From Pedobacter sp. PF22-3 (GTDB lineage: Bacteria; Bacteroidota; Bacteroidia; Sphingobacteriales; Sphingobacteriaceae), in the NCBI RefSeq assembly GCF_026239555.1, contig NZ_JAPIVP010000009.1:1-64000 (forward strand): 64,000 bases of DNA, in the 5' to 3' direction. Below, piece by piece: positions 8,821 to 18,359 of this stretch. Positions within the stretch are counted from its first letter, which is position 1. Each line of letters opens with the position of its first letter. The translations under genes were made by a program, and so were the position numbers. Under the pieces are notes generated by a model. That model made no database searches. It had not been told where the DNA came from and saw only the letters and a list, made by a program, of their open reading frames with translations.

Positions 8821-10711
8821 AAAGGTAATACTTCTTCCCGTCCGTTTTAATCTTACCTGCATCTAATAATTCTCTAATGGCATCAATTCTTTCCGCTTCA
8901 TTGCCATTTTTAATGCCAGTTACCAGATCATCAAGATTTGAAGGTTGTTGTTGAAGTAAAAAAATAACTTCATAATCTATTTCTTCACGTAGCGAATGAT
9001 GGTTTTCGGCTCTTTTTTCAGCCAGGCAAACGTCGCAAACGCCACACTTTGTCGCATGGTGTTCATCAAAGTAATGAAGTAACTGGATGCTTCTACACAA
9101 GTTAGACGAAGCGTAGCTTACCACAGCATGGATCTGTTTATGTAAGATTTCCTTTCTCAGCTCCAGGTATTTTACATCAAGATCAAAATGATCCATATCT
9201 ACCCTGGGTCTAACATACTGTAATTGCGGCTGATCTGTTTGCTGAATATAGGTAAGCAACTCAATCGTTTGCAATTTATCCAGTAGCGCGATAATATCTT
9301 TATAAGATAAGCCTGTTCTCTTGGCTAAATCCGCTTCACTAATCTTTACAAAACCATCAAAAGCACCTCCATAAGAGCGCAAAATGGTTTTTATAATGCC
9401 ATCATAAGCTTTATTTTCGATCTGAAAACGATAAATATCCTCATGACTGGCGATAAACATTATTCTTGAAGGTAGAAACACACTCTCTGAAAATGTGAGG
9501 TAGCCATCATGTTCAAGAAACTTCAGCGCAGAAATTGTTTTTAAAACACTAACATTAAATCGTTTACAAAAATCAGCAATATCAAAAGCAAAGTTTAAGC
9601 CTTCCCCAGATCCAAATGCCAATTGAAAATAATTGCCCAGGTAATGATAAGTTTTTCTGATTTCATCCGGTGAAGGAAAGCTGTCTAAATATCGCGATTC
9701 TAGGCCCATAATATCCGATTGATTGGCCAATAAAACCGCATAACTTCTTTTTTCATCGCGACCTGCCCGGCCAGCCTCCTGGTAATAGGCCTCTAAACTT
9801 TCAGGTAAATCTAAATGCACTACAAAACGAACATCTGCTTTATCTATGCCCATCCCGAAGGCATTTGTGGCCACCATGATACGGGTTTTGTTGTTCTTCC
9901 ACTCTTCCTGTTTCAAGAAGCGGACGTCACGTTCCAGCCCGGCATGGTAAAAATCAGCTTTAATCTGATTCCTATTGATAAAATTAGCAACCTCGGCAGT
10001 TTCTCTCCGGTTACGTACATAAACCAAACCTGTACCTTTTACCTTTTGGCAAATATCGATCAGTTTTTTGTATTTATCTTCATTACCAAAAACCACATAA
10101 CTCAGATTGTCCCTGGCGAAACTTTTAACAAAAACCTGCGGGTCTTTCATTTCCAGTTTCTCGATAATATCCTTCCTTACAAAATCAGTTGCTGTGGCGG
10201 TAAGTGCCAGCACGGGAACATTAGGCAAAATTTCGCGGAGTTTGGCAATCTGTTGGTACGGCGGACGGAAATCGTAACCCCATTGCGAAATACAATGCGC
10301 TTCATCAACCGCAATCAGGTTCACATTCATGTAGGAAATACGAACCTGCACTAAATCAGACAATAAACGCTCAGGGGATAGATAAAGAAACTTTATTTTT
10401 CCGTAAATACAGTTATCTAGTAAGATATCGATTTCACGTTTGCCCATCCCGGCATAAATGGCAATGGCTTCTATACCTTTCGCTTTCAGGTTCTCTACCT
10501 GATCTTTCATCAAAGCAATTAAAGGAGAAACTACAATACAAATACCCTCATTAACCAAAGCCGGCACTTGAAAACAAATGGATTTTCCCCCACCGGTAGG
10601 CAATAGCGCTAAACTATCCTTCCCCTCTAAAACGGAGGAAATAATATCTTCCTGTAAAGGCCTAAAAGCCTGGTGTCCCCAATATTTTTGTAAAATCTCT
10701 ATTGCTGTCAT
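8819..10711 (-). CDS. recQ: ATP-dependent DNA helicase RecQ
   Basis: 3'-5' SF2 DNA helicase of recombination and fork repair; 630 residues. Walker A LLPTGGGKS (Lys43), DEAH at 136-139 with the aromatic-rich loop after it, and motif VI QEAGRAGRDEKRSYAVL. The zinc-binding domain carries C near SSNLCRSIQ and CGVCDVC. A winged-helix region follows; the C-terminus is short and I see no clear HRDC domain, so it is a compact RecQ. It runs divergently from the DUF1016 gene. Its stop codon is built from the edge of the heptamer array. Confidence 0.96.
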   Translation of the reverse strand: MTAIEILQKYWGHQAFRPLQEDIISSVLEGKDSLALLPTGGGKSICFQVPALVNEGICIVVSPLIALMKDQVENLKAKGIEAIAIYAGMGKREIDILLDNCIYGKIKFLYLSPERLLSDLVQVRISYMNVNLIAVDEAHCISQWGYDFRPPYQQIAKLREILPNVPVLALTATATDFVRKDIIEKLEMKDPQVFVKSFARDNLSYVVFGNEDKYKKLIDICQKVKGTGLVYVRNRRETAEVANFINRNQIKADFYHAGLERDVRFLKQEEWKNNKTRIMVATNAFGMGIDKADVRFVVHLDLPESLEAYYQEAGRAGRDEKRSYAVLLANQSDIMGLESRYLDSFPSPDEIRKTYHYLGNYFQLAFGSGEGLNFAFDIADFCKRFNVSVLKTISALKFLEHDGYLTFSESVFLPSRIMFIASHEDIYRFQIENKAYDGIIKTILRSYGGAFDGFVKISEADLAKRTGLSYKDIIALLDKLQTIELLTYIQQTDQPQLQYVRPRVDMDHFDLDVKYLELRKEILHKQIHAVVSYASSNLCRSIQLLHYFDEHHATKCGVCDVCLAEKRAENHHSLREEIDYEVIFLLQQQPSNLDDLVTGIKNGNEAERIDAIRELLDAGKIKTDGKKYYL

Positions 10712-10724
10712 AAATCGGCGGTAT

Positions 10725-10732
10725 CAAAACTA
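10725..10732 (-). promoter_or_regulatory. candidate promoter -7 box for recQ
   Basis: Minus-strand TAGTTTTG matches TAnnTTTG and ends 13 nt before the recQ ATG; no clear -33 TTG seen. Confidence 0.45.
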
Positions 10733-10802
10733 TACATTTAATCCAAAATCGCCACTTATTATTGTTGGAAATTGGAAAAAAATCATCTTTAGAAAAGATT
10801 AT

Positions 10803-10810
10803 TAACTTTG
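10803..10810 (+). promoter_or_regulatory. candidate promoter -7 box for the DUF1016 gene
   Basis: TAACTTTG matches TAnnTTTG, 18 nt upstream of the ATG at 10829. No clear -33 TTG at 19-21 nt. Confidence 0.45.
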
Positions 10811-10828
10811 CTAAATAAGAAGGATTAA

Positions 10829-11797
10829 ATGTTAGAAACGCAGTTTGCAGATATTGTCAGCTTAATTAAAAATGCCCGGTCAGTGGCATTGAAAACTGTT
10901 AATTCTACATTAATAAACCTATATTGGAATATTGGGGAGTATATACACAACAGAGTTAAAAATGCCGAATGGGGACAATCAGTAGTAAAGCAACTAGCTG
11001 AATTTTTATCAAAGAATGAACCTGATTTAAAAGGTTTTTCGGATAAAAATCTTTGGCGGATGAAACAGTTTTATGAAAGCTATAAAGATTATCCAAAACT
11101 CTCACTACTGGTGAGGGAAATCAATTGGACCAACAACCTGATTATTTTATCAAGAACTAAATCTATCGAAGAGCAGGAGTTTTATATACAACTTTGTTTA
11201 AGAGAAAAATATAGTTCAAGAGAGCTGGAAAGACAGATAAACAGTAGCTTTTTTGAACGATCTATTTCTAACGATTTAAAACTCTCAGCAGTGCTGAGAG
11301 TTTTAAATGATGATATAGAAAATAGTTTCAAGGATACTTATGTGTTCGAATTTCTAAATCTCCCAGAGCCTCATAACGAAAGCGACCTACAAAAAAAATT
11401 AGTTCAGGAAATGAGAAATTTCATTCTTGAACTCGGCAGAGACTTTTTATTTATTAGTGAAGAATATAAAATACAGGTCGGCAATAGTGATTTTTATATT
11501 GACCTTCTTTTCTACCATCGGGGATTACAATGTTTAGTCGCTTTTGAATTAAAGGTAGATAAATTTAAGCCCGAACATTTAGGCCAGTTAAATTTCTATC
11601 TGGAAGCTTTAGATAGAGATGTTAAAAAGTCAAATGAAAATCCAAGTATTGGTATTCTGCTCTGCAAAGATAAAGATAATGAAGTTGTAGAATATGCATT
11701 GAGCCGAAGTCTTTCTCCTACTTTAGTAGCAGAATACAAAACACAACTACCTGATAAAAAAATACTACAAAGAAAAATACACGAATTATTCAAATAA
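10829..11797 (+). CDS. DUF1016 (YhcG-type) PD-(D/E)XK nuclease family protein
   Basis: 322 residues. The N-terminal helical domain (about 1-150, including LINLYWNIGEYI and GFSDKNLWRMKQFYESY) is typical of DUF1016 N-terminal regions. The C-terminal nuclease-like domain has YIDLLFYH (Asp) and AFELK, giving a D...ExK PD-(D/E)XK core. The family often lies in restriction or defence neighbourhoods, and the nuclease activity is a family-level prediction. Here it stands alone, divergent from recQ and 16 nt before the amidohydrolase gene, with no modification or specificity gene nearby. Confidence 0.9.
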   Translation: MLETQFADIVSLIKNARSVALKTVNSTLINLYWNIGEYIHNRVKNAEWGQSVVKQLAEFLSKNEPDLKGFSDKNLWRMKQFYESYKDYPKLSLLVREINWTNNLIILSRTKSIEEQEFYIQLCLREKYSSRELERQINSSFFERSISNDLKLSAVLRVLNDDIENSFKDTYVFEFLNLPEPHNESDLQKKLVQEMRNFILELGRDFLFISEEYKIQVGNSDFYIDLLFYHRGLQCLVAFELKVDKFKPEHLGQLNFYLEALDRDVKKSNENPSIGILLCKDKDNEVVEYALSRSLSPTLVAEYKTQLPDKKILQRKIHELFK

Positions 11798-11812
11798 CCA
11801 TCCAAACATATA

Positions 11813-14800
11813 ATGAAACACTTCTATTTTCTATCCGCTCTTTCACTATTATTTTTCAGTTCTTATGCCCAGGAAAAAAAATGGGATATCGAAAAATACC
11901 AGGGCACTACAAAAAATTTCACGCTAAATACGGATGAAGGTACCTGGATGAACCTCGATGTAAGTGCCGACGGACAAGAAATTGTTTTTGATTTACTTGG
12001 TGATATCTACGTGATGCCTATTAGTGGTGGCGTAGCAAAACTGATCAGCGGAGGTGTGGCGTGGGATGTTCAGCCTCGGTTTAGCCCTAACGGAAAATAT
12101 ATTTCCTACACAAGCGATAAAAGCGGAGGAGATAACATTTGGATCATGAACCGGGATGGTTCCGGTAAAAAACAAATTACCAAAGAAAGTTTCAGGTTAT
12201 TAAACAATGCCACCTGGATGCCAAACAGCGAATACATTATTGCGCGTAAGCATTTTACAGCTAGTCGTTCTCTCGGAGCAGGCGAAATGTGGATGTATAA
12301 TATAAATGGAGGTGATGGCGTGCAGTTAACTAAACGCAAAAATGACCAGCAGGATGCGGGCGAGCCAAATGTTTCGCCGGATGGAAGATACGTTTACTTT
12401 AGTGAAGATGTGAGTCCAGGCCCTAATTTCGAATATAGTAAAGATCCCAATGGAACCATTTATGCCATTCGTCAGCTCGATTTAACCACAGGAAAACTTA
12501 ATACTTTAATTGATGAGCAGGGCGGCGCTTGCCGTCCGCAGGTTTCTCCCGATGGGAATTTAATTGCTTTTGTAAAAAGGGTAAGGTTGAAGTCTACCTT
12601 GTATGTTCAGAACCTTAAAACGGGAGAAGAGTGGCCAATAAATGAGGATTTATCGCATGATCAGCAGGAAACATGGGCCATTTTTGGCGTTTATCCTAAT
12701 TTCGCCTGGACACCTGATAGCAAAAGCATCGTTTTTTATGCGAAAGGAAAAATCAGAAAAACAGAAATTGGTACGTTGATCAATACTATTATACCCTTTC
12801 AGGCCAATACGATCCAAACTGTTCAAAAAGCCTTACATTTTGAACAGCAGGTTTTCAGTAACGACTTTTCTGCAAAAATGCTAAGGCAGTTAACTACTTC
12901 TCCAGATGGAAAAATAGTTGTTTTTAATGCTGCTGGCTACTTATACAAACAGGAATTACCAGCAGGAACACCAGAAAGGTTAACCAATGGCCTGGATTTT
13001 GAATTTGAACCCGCCTTTAGCCCTGATGGAAAATACGTGGTTTATACCACTTGGAATGACGAATTACGTGGAGCAATCAAACGTACGGATGTAAAATCGG
13101 GGAAAACCATTATGCTAAGCGATGAAAAAGGATTTTATTATTCTCCACAATATTCTACCAAAGGAGATAAAATTGTTTTCAGAAAAGGAAGTGGGAACGA
13201 CGTTTTAGGTTATAACTTTGGTCGGGGCACGGGAATTTTTATCATGCCGGCCAGTGGTGGCGCTAAAACTTTGATTTTGGATAACGGAATCCGTCCACAG
13301 TTTAATAATACTGATACCCGTATTTATTTCCAAAGTTATGCTGATGGTAAAAAGGCACTAAAAAGCATCGACTTGAACGGCGCAAACGAAAAAACTCATT
13401 TTACTTCTCAATATGCGAATCAGTTTGTGATTAGTCCAGACAATAAGTGGCTGGCATTTAATGAATTATTTAACGTTTACATCACACCGATGATCAATAT
13501 CGGTACGGCGCAGGATGCATCTGCAGGAAATAAGGCCATTCCGGTTACTAAAGTAACAACTGATGGCGGAACATACATGCAATGGAGCGCAGACAGCAAA
13601 AGCCTGCATTGGACCTTAGGCCCAAAATATTTTACCATTGACGTAAACAGTGCCTTTAATTTTGACGGAAGCACCCCTAAAACCGAAGCTTCTGCCATAG
13701 ACATTAATCTGGTATTAAAGTCTGACATCCCTACCGGACTAGTTGCACTTAAAGGAGCAAGGATCATCTCAATGAAAGGCGATGAAGTTATTGAAAACGG
13801 AACCATCATTACCGATGGAAATAAAATTATGGCAATAGGAAAAGCAGATGCAATAAGCATTCCGGGCAATGCCAAAGTAATTGACGTTAATGGTAAAACA
13901 ATTATGCCTGGCATAGTGGATGTTCATGCCCACCTGCGTACCAGTCCGGACGGAATAACACCGCAGAGCGACTGGAGTTATATGGCTAATCTGGCTTTCG
14001 GTGTAACCACTTCGCACGATCCATCGAGCAATACCGAAATGGTTTTTAGCCAAAGTGAAATGCTTAAGGCAGGCAGAATGGTTGGCCCGAGGGTTTATTC
14101 TACAGGGTCTATATTGTACGGTGCAGATGGCGATTTCAAAGTGGTGATTAATAGTTTGGATGATGCCCTGGCCAACCTGCGCCGTTTAAAAGCGGTAGGT
14201 GCATTTTCAGTTAAATCATACAACCAACCCCGCAGAGAGCAGCGCCAACAAATCTTGGAGGCGGCCCGCCAGTTAAAGATGGAAGTTGTACCTGAAGGTG
14301 GTTCAACATTTTTCACGAACATGAACATGGTTGCAGATGGACATACCGGCATTGAGCACAGTATTCCGGTTTTGCCAGTGTATAAGGATGTCACTACCCT
14401 TTGGAACAATACAGAAGTGGGCTATACCCCTACGCTAATTGTTGCTTATGGCGGACAATGGGGCGAAAATTACTGGTACGACAGGACTAACGTTTGGGAA
14501 AACGAAAAATTGATGACTTACACTCCCCGTTCCATTATTGATGCACGGGCGAGACGCAGAACCACATCTGAATACAGTGATTACAATCACATTGAAGTTG
14601 CCAAAGCCACCAAACAAATTGCAGATGGCGGTACAAAGGTTAACCTTGGCGCGCATGGACAGATTCAGGGTTTAGGGGCGCATTGGGAGCTCTGGATGTT
14701 AGTTCAAGGTGGATTTAGTCCGCTGCAGGCCATCAGGGCTGCAACATTAAATGGTGCAGGCTATTTAGGCATGAACAAAGAAATTGGCTCACTAGAGGTA

Positions 14801-15040
14801 GGTAAACTGGCAGACATGATCATTATGGATGCCAATCCTTTAGATGACATCCGCAACTCGGAAAAAATCAAATATGTAATGATCAATGGCCGGCTTTATG
14901 ATAGCGCAACCTTAAACGAAGTAGGAACCAGGGAAAAACTAAGGGGTAAATTATGGTTTGAGAACACAAGAGGAAATGGTTATATTATTCCTAACGGAGA
15001 ATCAGAAACCTGGACTTTCACCGTTCCGCACTGTGATTAA
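11813..15040 (+). CDS. secreted TolB-like propeller / amidohydrolase fusion protein
   Basis: 1075 residues. Signal peptide MKHFYFLSALSLLFFSSYAQ, then a long region (about 40-640) of repeated WD40-like/TolB blades such as FSPNGKYISYTSDKSG and FSPDGKYVVYTTWND, then an amidohydrolase domain (about 645-1060). Metal-ligand motif MPGIVDVHAHLRT (HxH) opens the catalytic part, with IEHS and later a LGAHGQ region supplying further ligands. Members of this family are annotated as amidohydrolases or peptidase-like enzymes; the substrate is not known. Probably periplasmic. It starts 16 nt after the DUF1016 gene, so co-transcription is possible but a functional link is not evident. Confidence 0.88.
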   Translation: MKHFYFLSALSLLFFSSYAQEKKWDIEKYQGTTKNFTLNTDEGTWMNLDVSADGQEIVFDLLGDIYVMPISGGVAKLISGGVAWDVQPRFSPNGKYISYTSDKSGGDNIWIMNRDGSGKKQITKESFRLLNNATWMPNSEYIIARKHFTASRSLGAGEMWMYNINGGDGVQLTKRKNDQQDAGEPNVSPDGRYVYFSEDVSPGPNFEYSKDPNGTIYAIRQLDLTTGKLNTLIDEQGGACRPQVSPDGNLIAFVKRVRLKSTLYVQNLKTGEEWPINEDLSHDQQETWAIFGVYPNFAWTPDSKSIVFYAKGKIRKTEIGTLINTIIPFQANTIQTVQKALHFEQQVFSNDFSAKMLRQLTTSPDGKIVVFNAAGYLYKQELPAGTPERLTNGLDFEFEPAFSPDGKYVVYTTWNDELRGAIKRTDVKSGKTIMLSDEKGFYYSPQYSTKGDKIVFRKGSGNDVLGYNFGRGTGIFIMPASGGAKTLILDNGIRPQFNNTDTRIYFQSYADGKKALKSIDLNGANEKTHFTSQYANQFVISPDNKWLAFNELFNVYITPMINIGTAQDASAGNKAIPVTKVTTDGGTYMQWSADSKSLHWTLGPKYFTIDVNSAFNFDGSTPKTEASAIDINLVLKSDIPTGLVALKGARIISMKGDEVIENGTIITDGNKIMAIGKADAISIPGNAKVIDVNGKTIMPGIVDVHAHLRTSPDGITPQSDWSYMANLAFGVTTSHDPSSNTEMVFSQSEMLKAGRMVGPRVYSTGSILYGADGDFKVVINSLDDALANLRRLKAVGAFSVKSYNQPRREQRQQILEAARQLKMEVVPEGGSTFFTNMNMVADGHTGIEHSIPVLPVYKDVTTLWNNTEVGYTPTLIVAYGGQWGENYWYDRTNVWENEKLMTYTPRSIIDARARRRTTSEYSDYNHIEVAKATKQIADGGTKVNLGAHGQIQGLGAHWELWMLVQGGFSPLQAIRAATLNGAGYLGMNKEIGSLEVGKLADMIIMDANPLDDIRNSEKIKYVMINGRLYDSATLNEVGTREKLRGKLWFENTRGNGYIIPNGESETWTFTVPHCD

Positions 15041-15113
15041 GTAATACATTTTTAAGCTATTAAAGAATATCAACTTTTAGTTTGATGTTCTTTATATAGT
15101 AAATTAAATTAAT

Positions 15114-15377
15114 ATGAAACCAAACAAACTCTATACCTCCGCTTCAGTTATATTCTTAATATTAAGCGTAGCGGTTTTCTCCTATAGCGGGTATTATATC
15201 CTGGGTATCCAGACCGTAAACTTGTTTCTGGCCCTGATTGCAATGGCTTATATCACTTCTTTTATTGCGGTAATGAAAGATAGAAAATCAGTCATTTCAT
15301 GGCTGCTTTTAATTCTAAATTCAATTGTACTTATTTGCATCATTTACTTCCTGACGCATTTTAAAATGAAGATGTAG
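15114..15377 (+). CDS. small membrane protein, three predicted helices
   Basis: 87 residues with hydrophobic stretches at about 10-30, 34-54 and 61-82, separated by short polar turns (DRKS after helix two). It ends in HFKMKM. No family recognised. It lies 73 nt after the amidohydrolase gene on the same strand. ATG start. The composition and clean frame support a real gene, but there is no functional clue. Confidence 0.65.
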   Translation: MKPNKLYTSASVIFLILSVAVFSYSGYYILGIQTVNLFLALIAMAYITSFIAVMKDRKSVISWLLLILNSIVLICIIYFLTHFKMKM

Positions 15378-15431
15378 CAATACCTATGTAAGTTTTAATT
15401 AAACTCTTTACCTTTATCAATGCGCCTATAC

Positions 15432-15463
15432 ATGTCATTCTGAACGCAGTGAAGAATCTTTTA
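15432..15463. repeat. dispersed repeat (TGTCATTCTGAACGCAG type)
   Basis: Short interspersed sequence of the family that reads like 'stops with TCATTCTGAACGCAGTGAAG' in many Pedobacter-like intergenic regions. Related half-palindromic copies occur at 15775-15795, 18171-18195 and 28196-28214. Confidence 0.45.
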
Positions 15464-15506
15464 AAATTTGCATTTCGTCACCACGCTTAACAAAGCTATA
15501 CAATTG

Positions 15507-16005
15507 GAAACTAATATTTTCAATCCAAATAGACTCACGTTTGCGCTCGTTTTTAACGAGTGCAGCAATAGCAAGAAGATTGGATCGTCAAAAAAATTAC
15601 GCTAGGCTGGCATGAGCATAATACTTTACAGTACTAATAAACCATATTCCCACAAGGTGTTTATGGGTTTAGAATACCAAAAAAGTTCCAACTCTGACTC
15701 AAAATTGGATTTGTAGTTAATGGCTACACTTATCCCACCTATTAAATCGGAAACTGAATATTTAATCCAAATAGACCCTGAATCAAGTTCAGGGTGACGA
15801 AGCACTCAAAAACCGTTCATGTTTGCGCTCGCTCGTTTTTAACGAGCGCAGCAATAGCAAGAAGATTGGATCGTCAAAAAAATTACGCTAGCTGGAATGA
15901 ATATAAACACTTTACAATACTAACAAACCATATTCCCGCAAGGTATTTATGGGCTTAGAATACCAGAAAAGTTCAAAATTTTCCAATTCAGACTCAAAAT
16001 CGGTT
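15507..16005. repeat. imperfect tandem duplication at the 3' end of the radical SAM gene
   Basis: Two diverged copies of about 200-260 nt lie in tandem: 15507-15708 and about 15748-16005. Shared landmarks are ATTTAATCCAAATAGAC-like sequence, GCAGCAATAGCAAGAAGATT (15563-15582 and 15849-15868) and ACCATATTCCC. The second copy carries an extra hairpin repeat (ACCCTGAA 15775-15782, TTCAGGGT 15788-15795) and includes the true 3' end of the radical SAM gene. The 534-nt gap 15378-15911 otherwise holds nothing I can identify. Confidence 0.8.
15626..15706 (-). pseudogene. remnant of the radical SAM gene C-terminus
   Basis: Read on the minus strand, 15706 to 15626 encodes NFESELELFWYSKPINTL then WEYGLLVL and a TAA stop. 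The intact gene ends in NFELFWYSKPINTLREYGLLVL. So the last 26 codons or so survive as a diverged duplicate 286 nt downstream of the real stop, without the rest of the gene. This indicates local duplication and loss, or insertion of the present gene end. Confidence 0.8.
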
Positions 16006-18122
16006 TTAATCTCTTGAAAAGTATATACCTTTTCATTTGAGATCGAAATTTTATTCAACATGTCAGTTAACCATTTGCCCTCTTTTTTATTCGTTTGAAC
16101 GGTAAAAGTTTCCTTTTTATCGTGAAAAGTAAGTGAGGCCATTTCCCAGATATTTCCTTTTTTCGATTTTGTAAAATATGCTGAAGAGGGCCTTCCTCCT
16201 ATCCATACTACTTTTGCAGTAGGTTTAGTACTAAACTGATCGCCATCATGCAATGCTTTTTCAATAAAATCAGCGGGAATTTTTGTTCTTGGAATTTTGA
16301 AATCGAACCAATCCTGCAGCTCATAATCAAAACAGATTCCATGCATAAAATTGAAAAGCGATTTTTTTAATCCGTAACTAAATTTATTATGATCAATTCC
16401 CGTGCTATCAGTATAATTGATGTCGTTATTGGCAAAAGTTCCGATGACCTCGGTCTCTTTAACTACGCCGAATTTTTCAGGATACATTCCCACCGGACTA
16501 TGAGCCGTCATGGCAAACTGGTGCCAAAAACCTGACTGTAATATGCCCATTTCGAACAATTGGCGCACCATTTCCAAGCTATCAATCGTTTCTTGTACCG
16601 TTTGGGTAGGATAACCATACATTAAATAAGCATGTACCATAATCCCCGCTTCGGTAAAATTACGCGTTACCCTGGCCACCTGTTCTACCGTTACACCTTT
16701 ATCGATCAATTTCAGCAAACGGTCGGATGCCACTTCCAATCCGCCTGAAACCGCGATACATCCTGATGCCTTTAACAATAGACACAGATCCTGTGTAAAG
16801 CTTTTTTCGAACCTGATATTGGTCCACCAGGTAACAGCTAATTTCCTTCTGATAATTTCGAGGGCCACCTCACGCATCAGTGCCGGCGGTGCCGCTTCAT
16901 CTACAAAGTGAAAACCATTCTGCCCGGTCTTTTCATATAGATCTTCTATCCGATCTACAATCAATTTGGCGGCAACAGGTTCGTAAACTTTAATATAATC
17001 AAGCGAAATATCGCAGAAAGTGCATTTTCCCCAGTAGCAGCCATGTGCCATGGTGAGTTTGTTCCAGCGTCCATCGCTCCACATGCGGTGCATTGGATTG
17101 ACAATTTCAATTACCGAAATATACTTATCCAAAAGCAGGCCTGTATAATCTGGTGTACCTACATCGGATTGTTTATAATCGTTTCTGAAAGCATCATTGC
17201 GGTAAACTACTTTGCCATTTTCGAGTAGAAAAGTTCTTTTATAAAAGTGAGCCTCTGCAGGGATAGGATGTATGATATTATGATATAATAATTCAATCGG
17301 AAGCTCGCCATCATCCAAGGTGATGTAATCGAAAAATTCAAAAACACGTGGATCTGATAAAGATCTTAATTCAGTATTTGGGAAACCGCCACCCATAGAA
17401 ACCTTAATTTCAGGATGATTGGCTTTGATCCATTGCGCACAGCGGAAAGCGCTGTATAAATTACCTGGAAAGGGAACCGAAATCAAAAATAATTTAGGCT
17501 CAACCGCTTCAATTTTCGCTTTTAAAACCGATATCAGGATCTTATCAATGTACGTAGGTTCTTTATGCAAAGCGTAGTACAGCTCATCAAAGGAATTAGC
17601 GCTTCTGCCTAAACGTTCTGCATAACGGCTAAAACCAAAATTTTCATCAACACACTCTACTATGTAATCAGATATGTCTTCAAGATAAAGTGTAGCCAAA
17701 TGTTTCGCTTTATCCTGTGTACCCATTGCGCCAAAAGCCCAATCCAACTCTTCTAAAGCAGCAAAACGCGAAGCCTGGGGCAGAAAATCATCACTACAGA
17801 TCTGCAATGCCAAAGTTGGATTCTTGCCCTGTAAAAATGCAATCACTGCATCGATGGTTTTTAGATATTCATCCTGTAAGGCAAAAATACGTTTGGCATT
17901 GTCGCTTGTGGTTTTTTGATCTTCCACAATCTGCTCAGTATGATGGAATAAATCTTGTAATCCTTTTTTAGAAAACAGCTCTAAAATCACCTCAATACCC
18001 AAATCAGCCTGTGTTGCGCTGATATTTTTGGTATTCAGAAAACCTTTTATATACGCCGTTGCCGGATATGGGGTATTCAGTTGGGTAAACGGTGGCGTAA
18101 TGGCAAGGATTTCGGTTTTCAA
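15912..18122 (-). CDS. B12-binding-type radical SAM protein
   Basis: 736 residues. The N-terminal half resembles a cobalamin-binding fold (ISVPFPGNLYSAFRCAQWIK, then VSMGGGFPNTELRS). The radical SAM core follows with HGCYWGKCTFCDIS (Cys362, 367, 370) and a SAM-binding glycine region near VSGGLEVASDRLL. The cluster motif is CX4CX2C, one residue longer than the usual CX3CX2C, a variant seen in some B12-radical SAM groups. The substrate is unknown. The start is TTG at 18122; no ATG or GTG exists between it and the upstream in-frame stop. Monocistronic. Confidence 0.85.
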   Translation of the reverse strand: MKTEILAITPPFTQLNTPYPATAYIKGFLNTKNISATQADLGIEVILELFSKKGLQDLFHHTEQIVEDQKTTSDNAKRIFALQDEYLKTIDAVIAFLQGKNPTLALQICSDDFLPQASRFAALEELDWAFGAMGTQDKAKHLATLYLEDISDYIVECVDENFGFSRYAERLGRSANSFDELYYALHKEPTYIDKILISVLKAKIEAVEPKLFLISVPFPGNLYSAFRCAQWIKANHPEIKVSMGGGFPNTELRSLSDPRVFEFFDYITLDDGELPIELLYHNIIHPIPAEAHFYKRTFLLENGKVVYRNDAFRNDYKQSDVGTPDYTGLLLDKYISVIEIVNPMHRMWSDGRWNKLTMAHGCYWGKCTFCDISLDYIKVYEPVAAKLIVDRIEDLYEKTGQNGFHFVDEAAPPALMREVALEIIRRKLAVTWWTNIRFEKSFTQDLCLLLKASGCIAVSGGLEVASDRLLKLIDKGVTVEQVARVTRNFTEAGIMVHAYLMYGYPTQTVQETIDSLEMVRQLFEMGILQSGFWHQFAMTAHSPVGMYPEKFGVVKETEVIGTFANNDINYTDSTGIDHNKFSYGLKKSLFNFMHGICFDYELQDWFDFKIPRTKIPADFIEKALHDGDQFSTKPTAKVVWIGGRPSSAYFTKSKKGNIWEMASLTFHDKKETFTVQTNKKEGKWLTDMLNKISISNEKVYTFQEIKTDFESELENFELFWYSKPINTLREYGLLVL

Positions 18123-18170
18123 AAGGATTTGTTTTTCTGCAAAAGTAAGTGATTTTTTTAACTAGTGCCG

Positions 18171-18195
18171 TCACCCTGAATTCATTTCAGTGTCT
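18171..18195. repeat. dispersed hairpin repeat
   Basis: TCACCCTGAATTCATTTCAG, the same half-palindromic family as 15775-15795 and 28086-28151. Lies upstream of the radical SAM gene in the gap 18123-18359, where I see no gene. Confidence 0.45.
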
Positions 18196-18359
18196 ATTTT
18201 GCACAAAACGTCAAATCAATTAATAGCTATATTACGATTTCAAAGTAAAATAATCAGGCAGTTAATTAAAACAGTATGATGGACAACAGACTTTGCTGAA
18301 TTAAACTAAAAACGGAAACCAAACGTTTTATCCTTACATCAACACCTTTTTCTACCTGA

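Noticed and set aside
9815-10354. Long open frame on the plus strand inside recQ
   Set aside because: It is the shadow of recQ on the other strand; Phe/Ile-rich with no domain.
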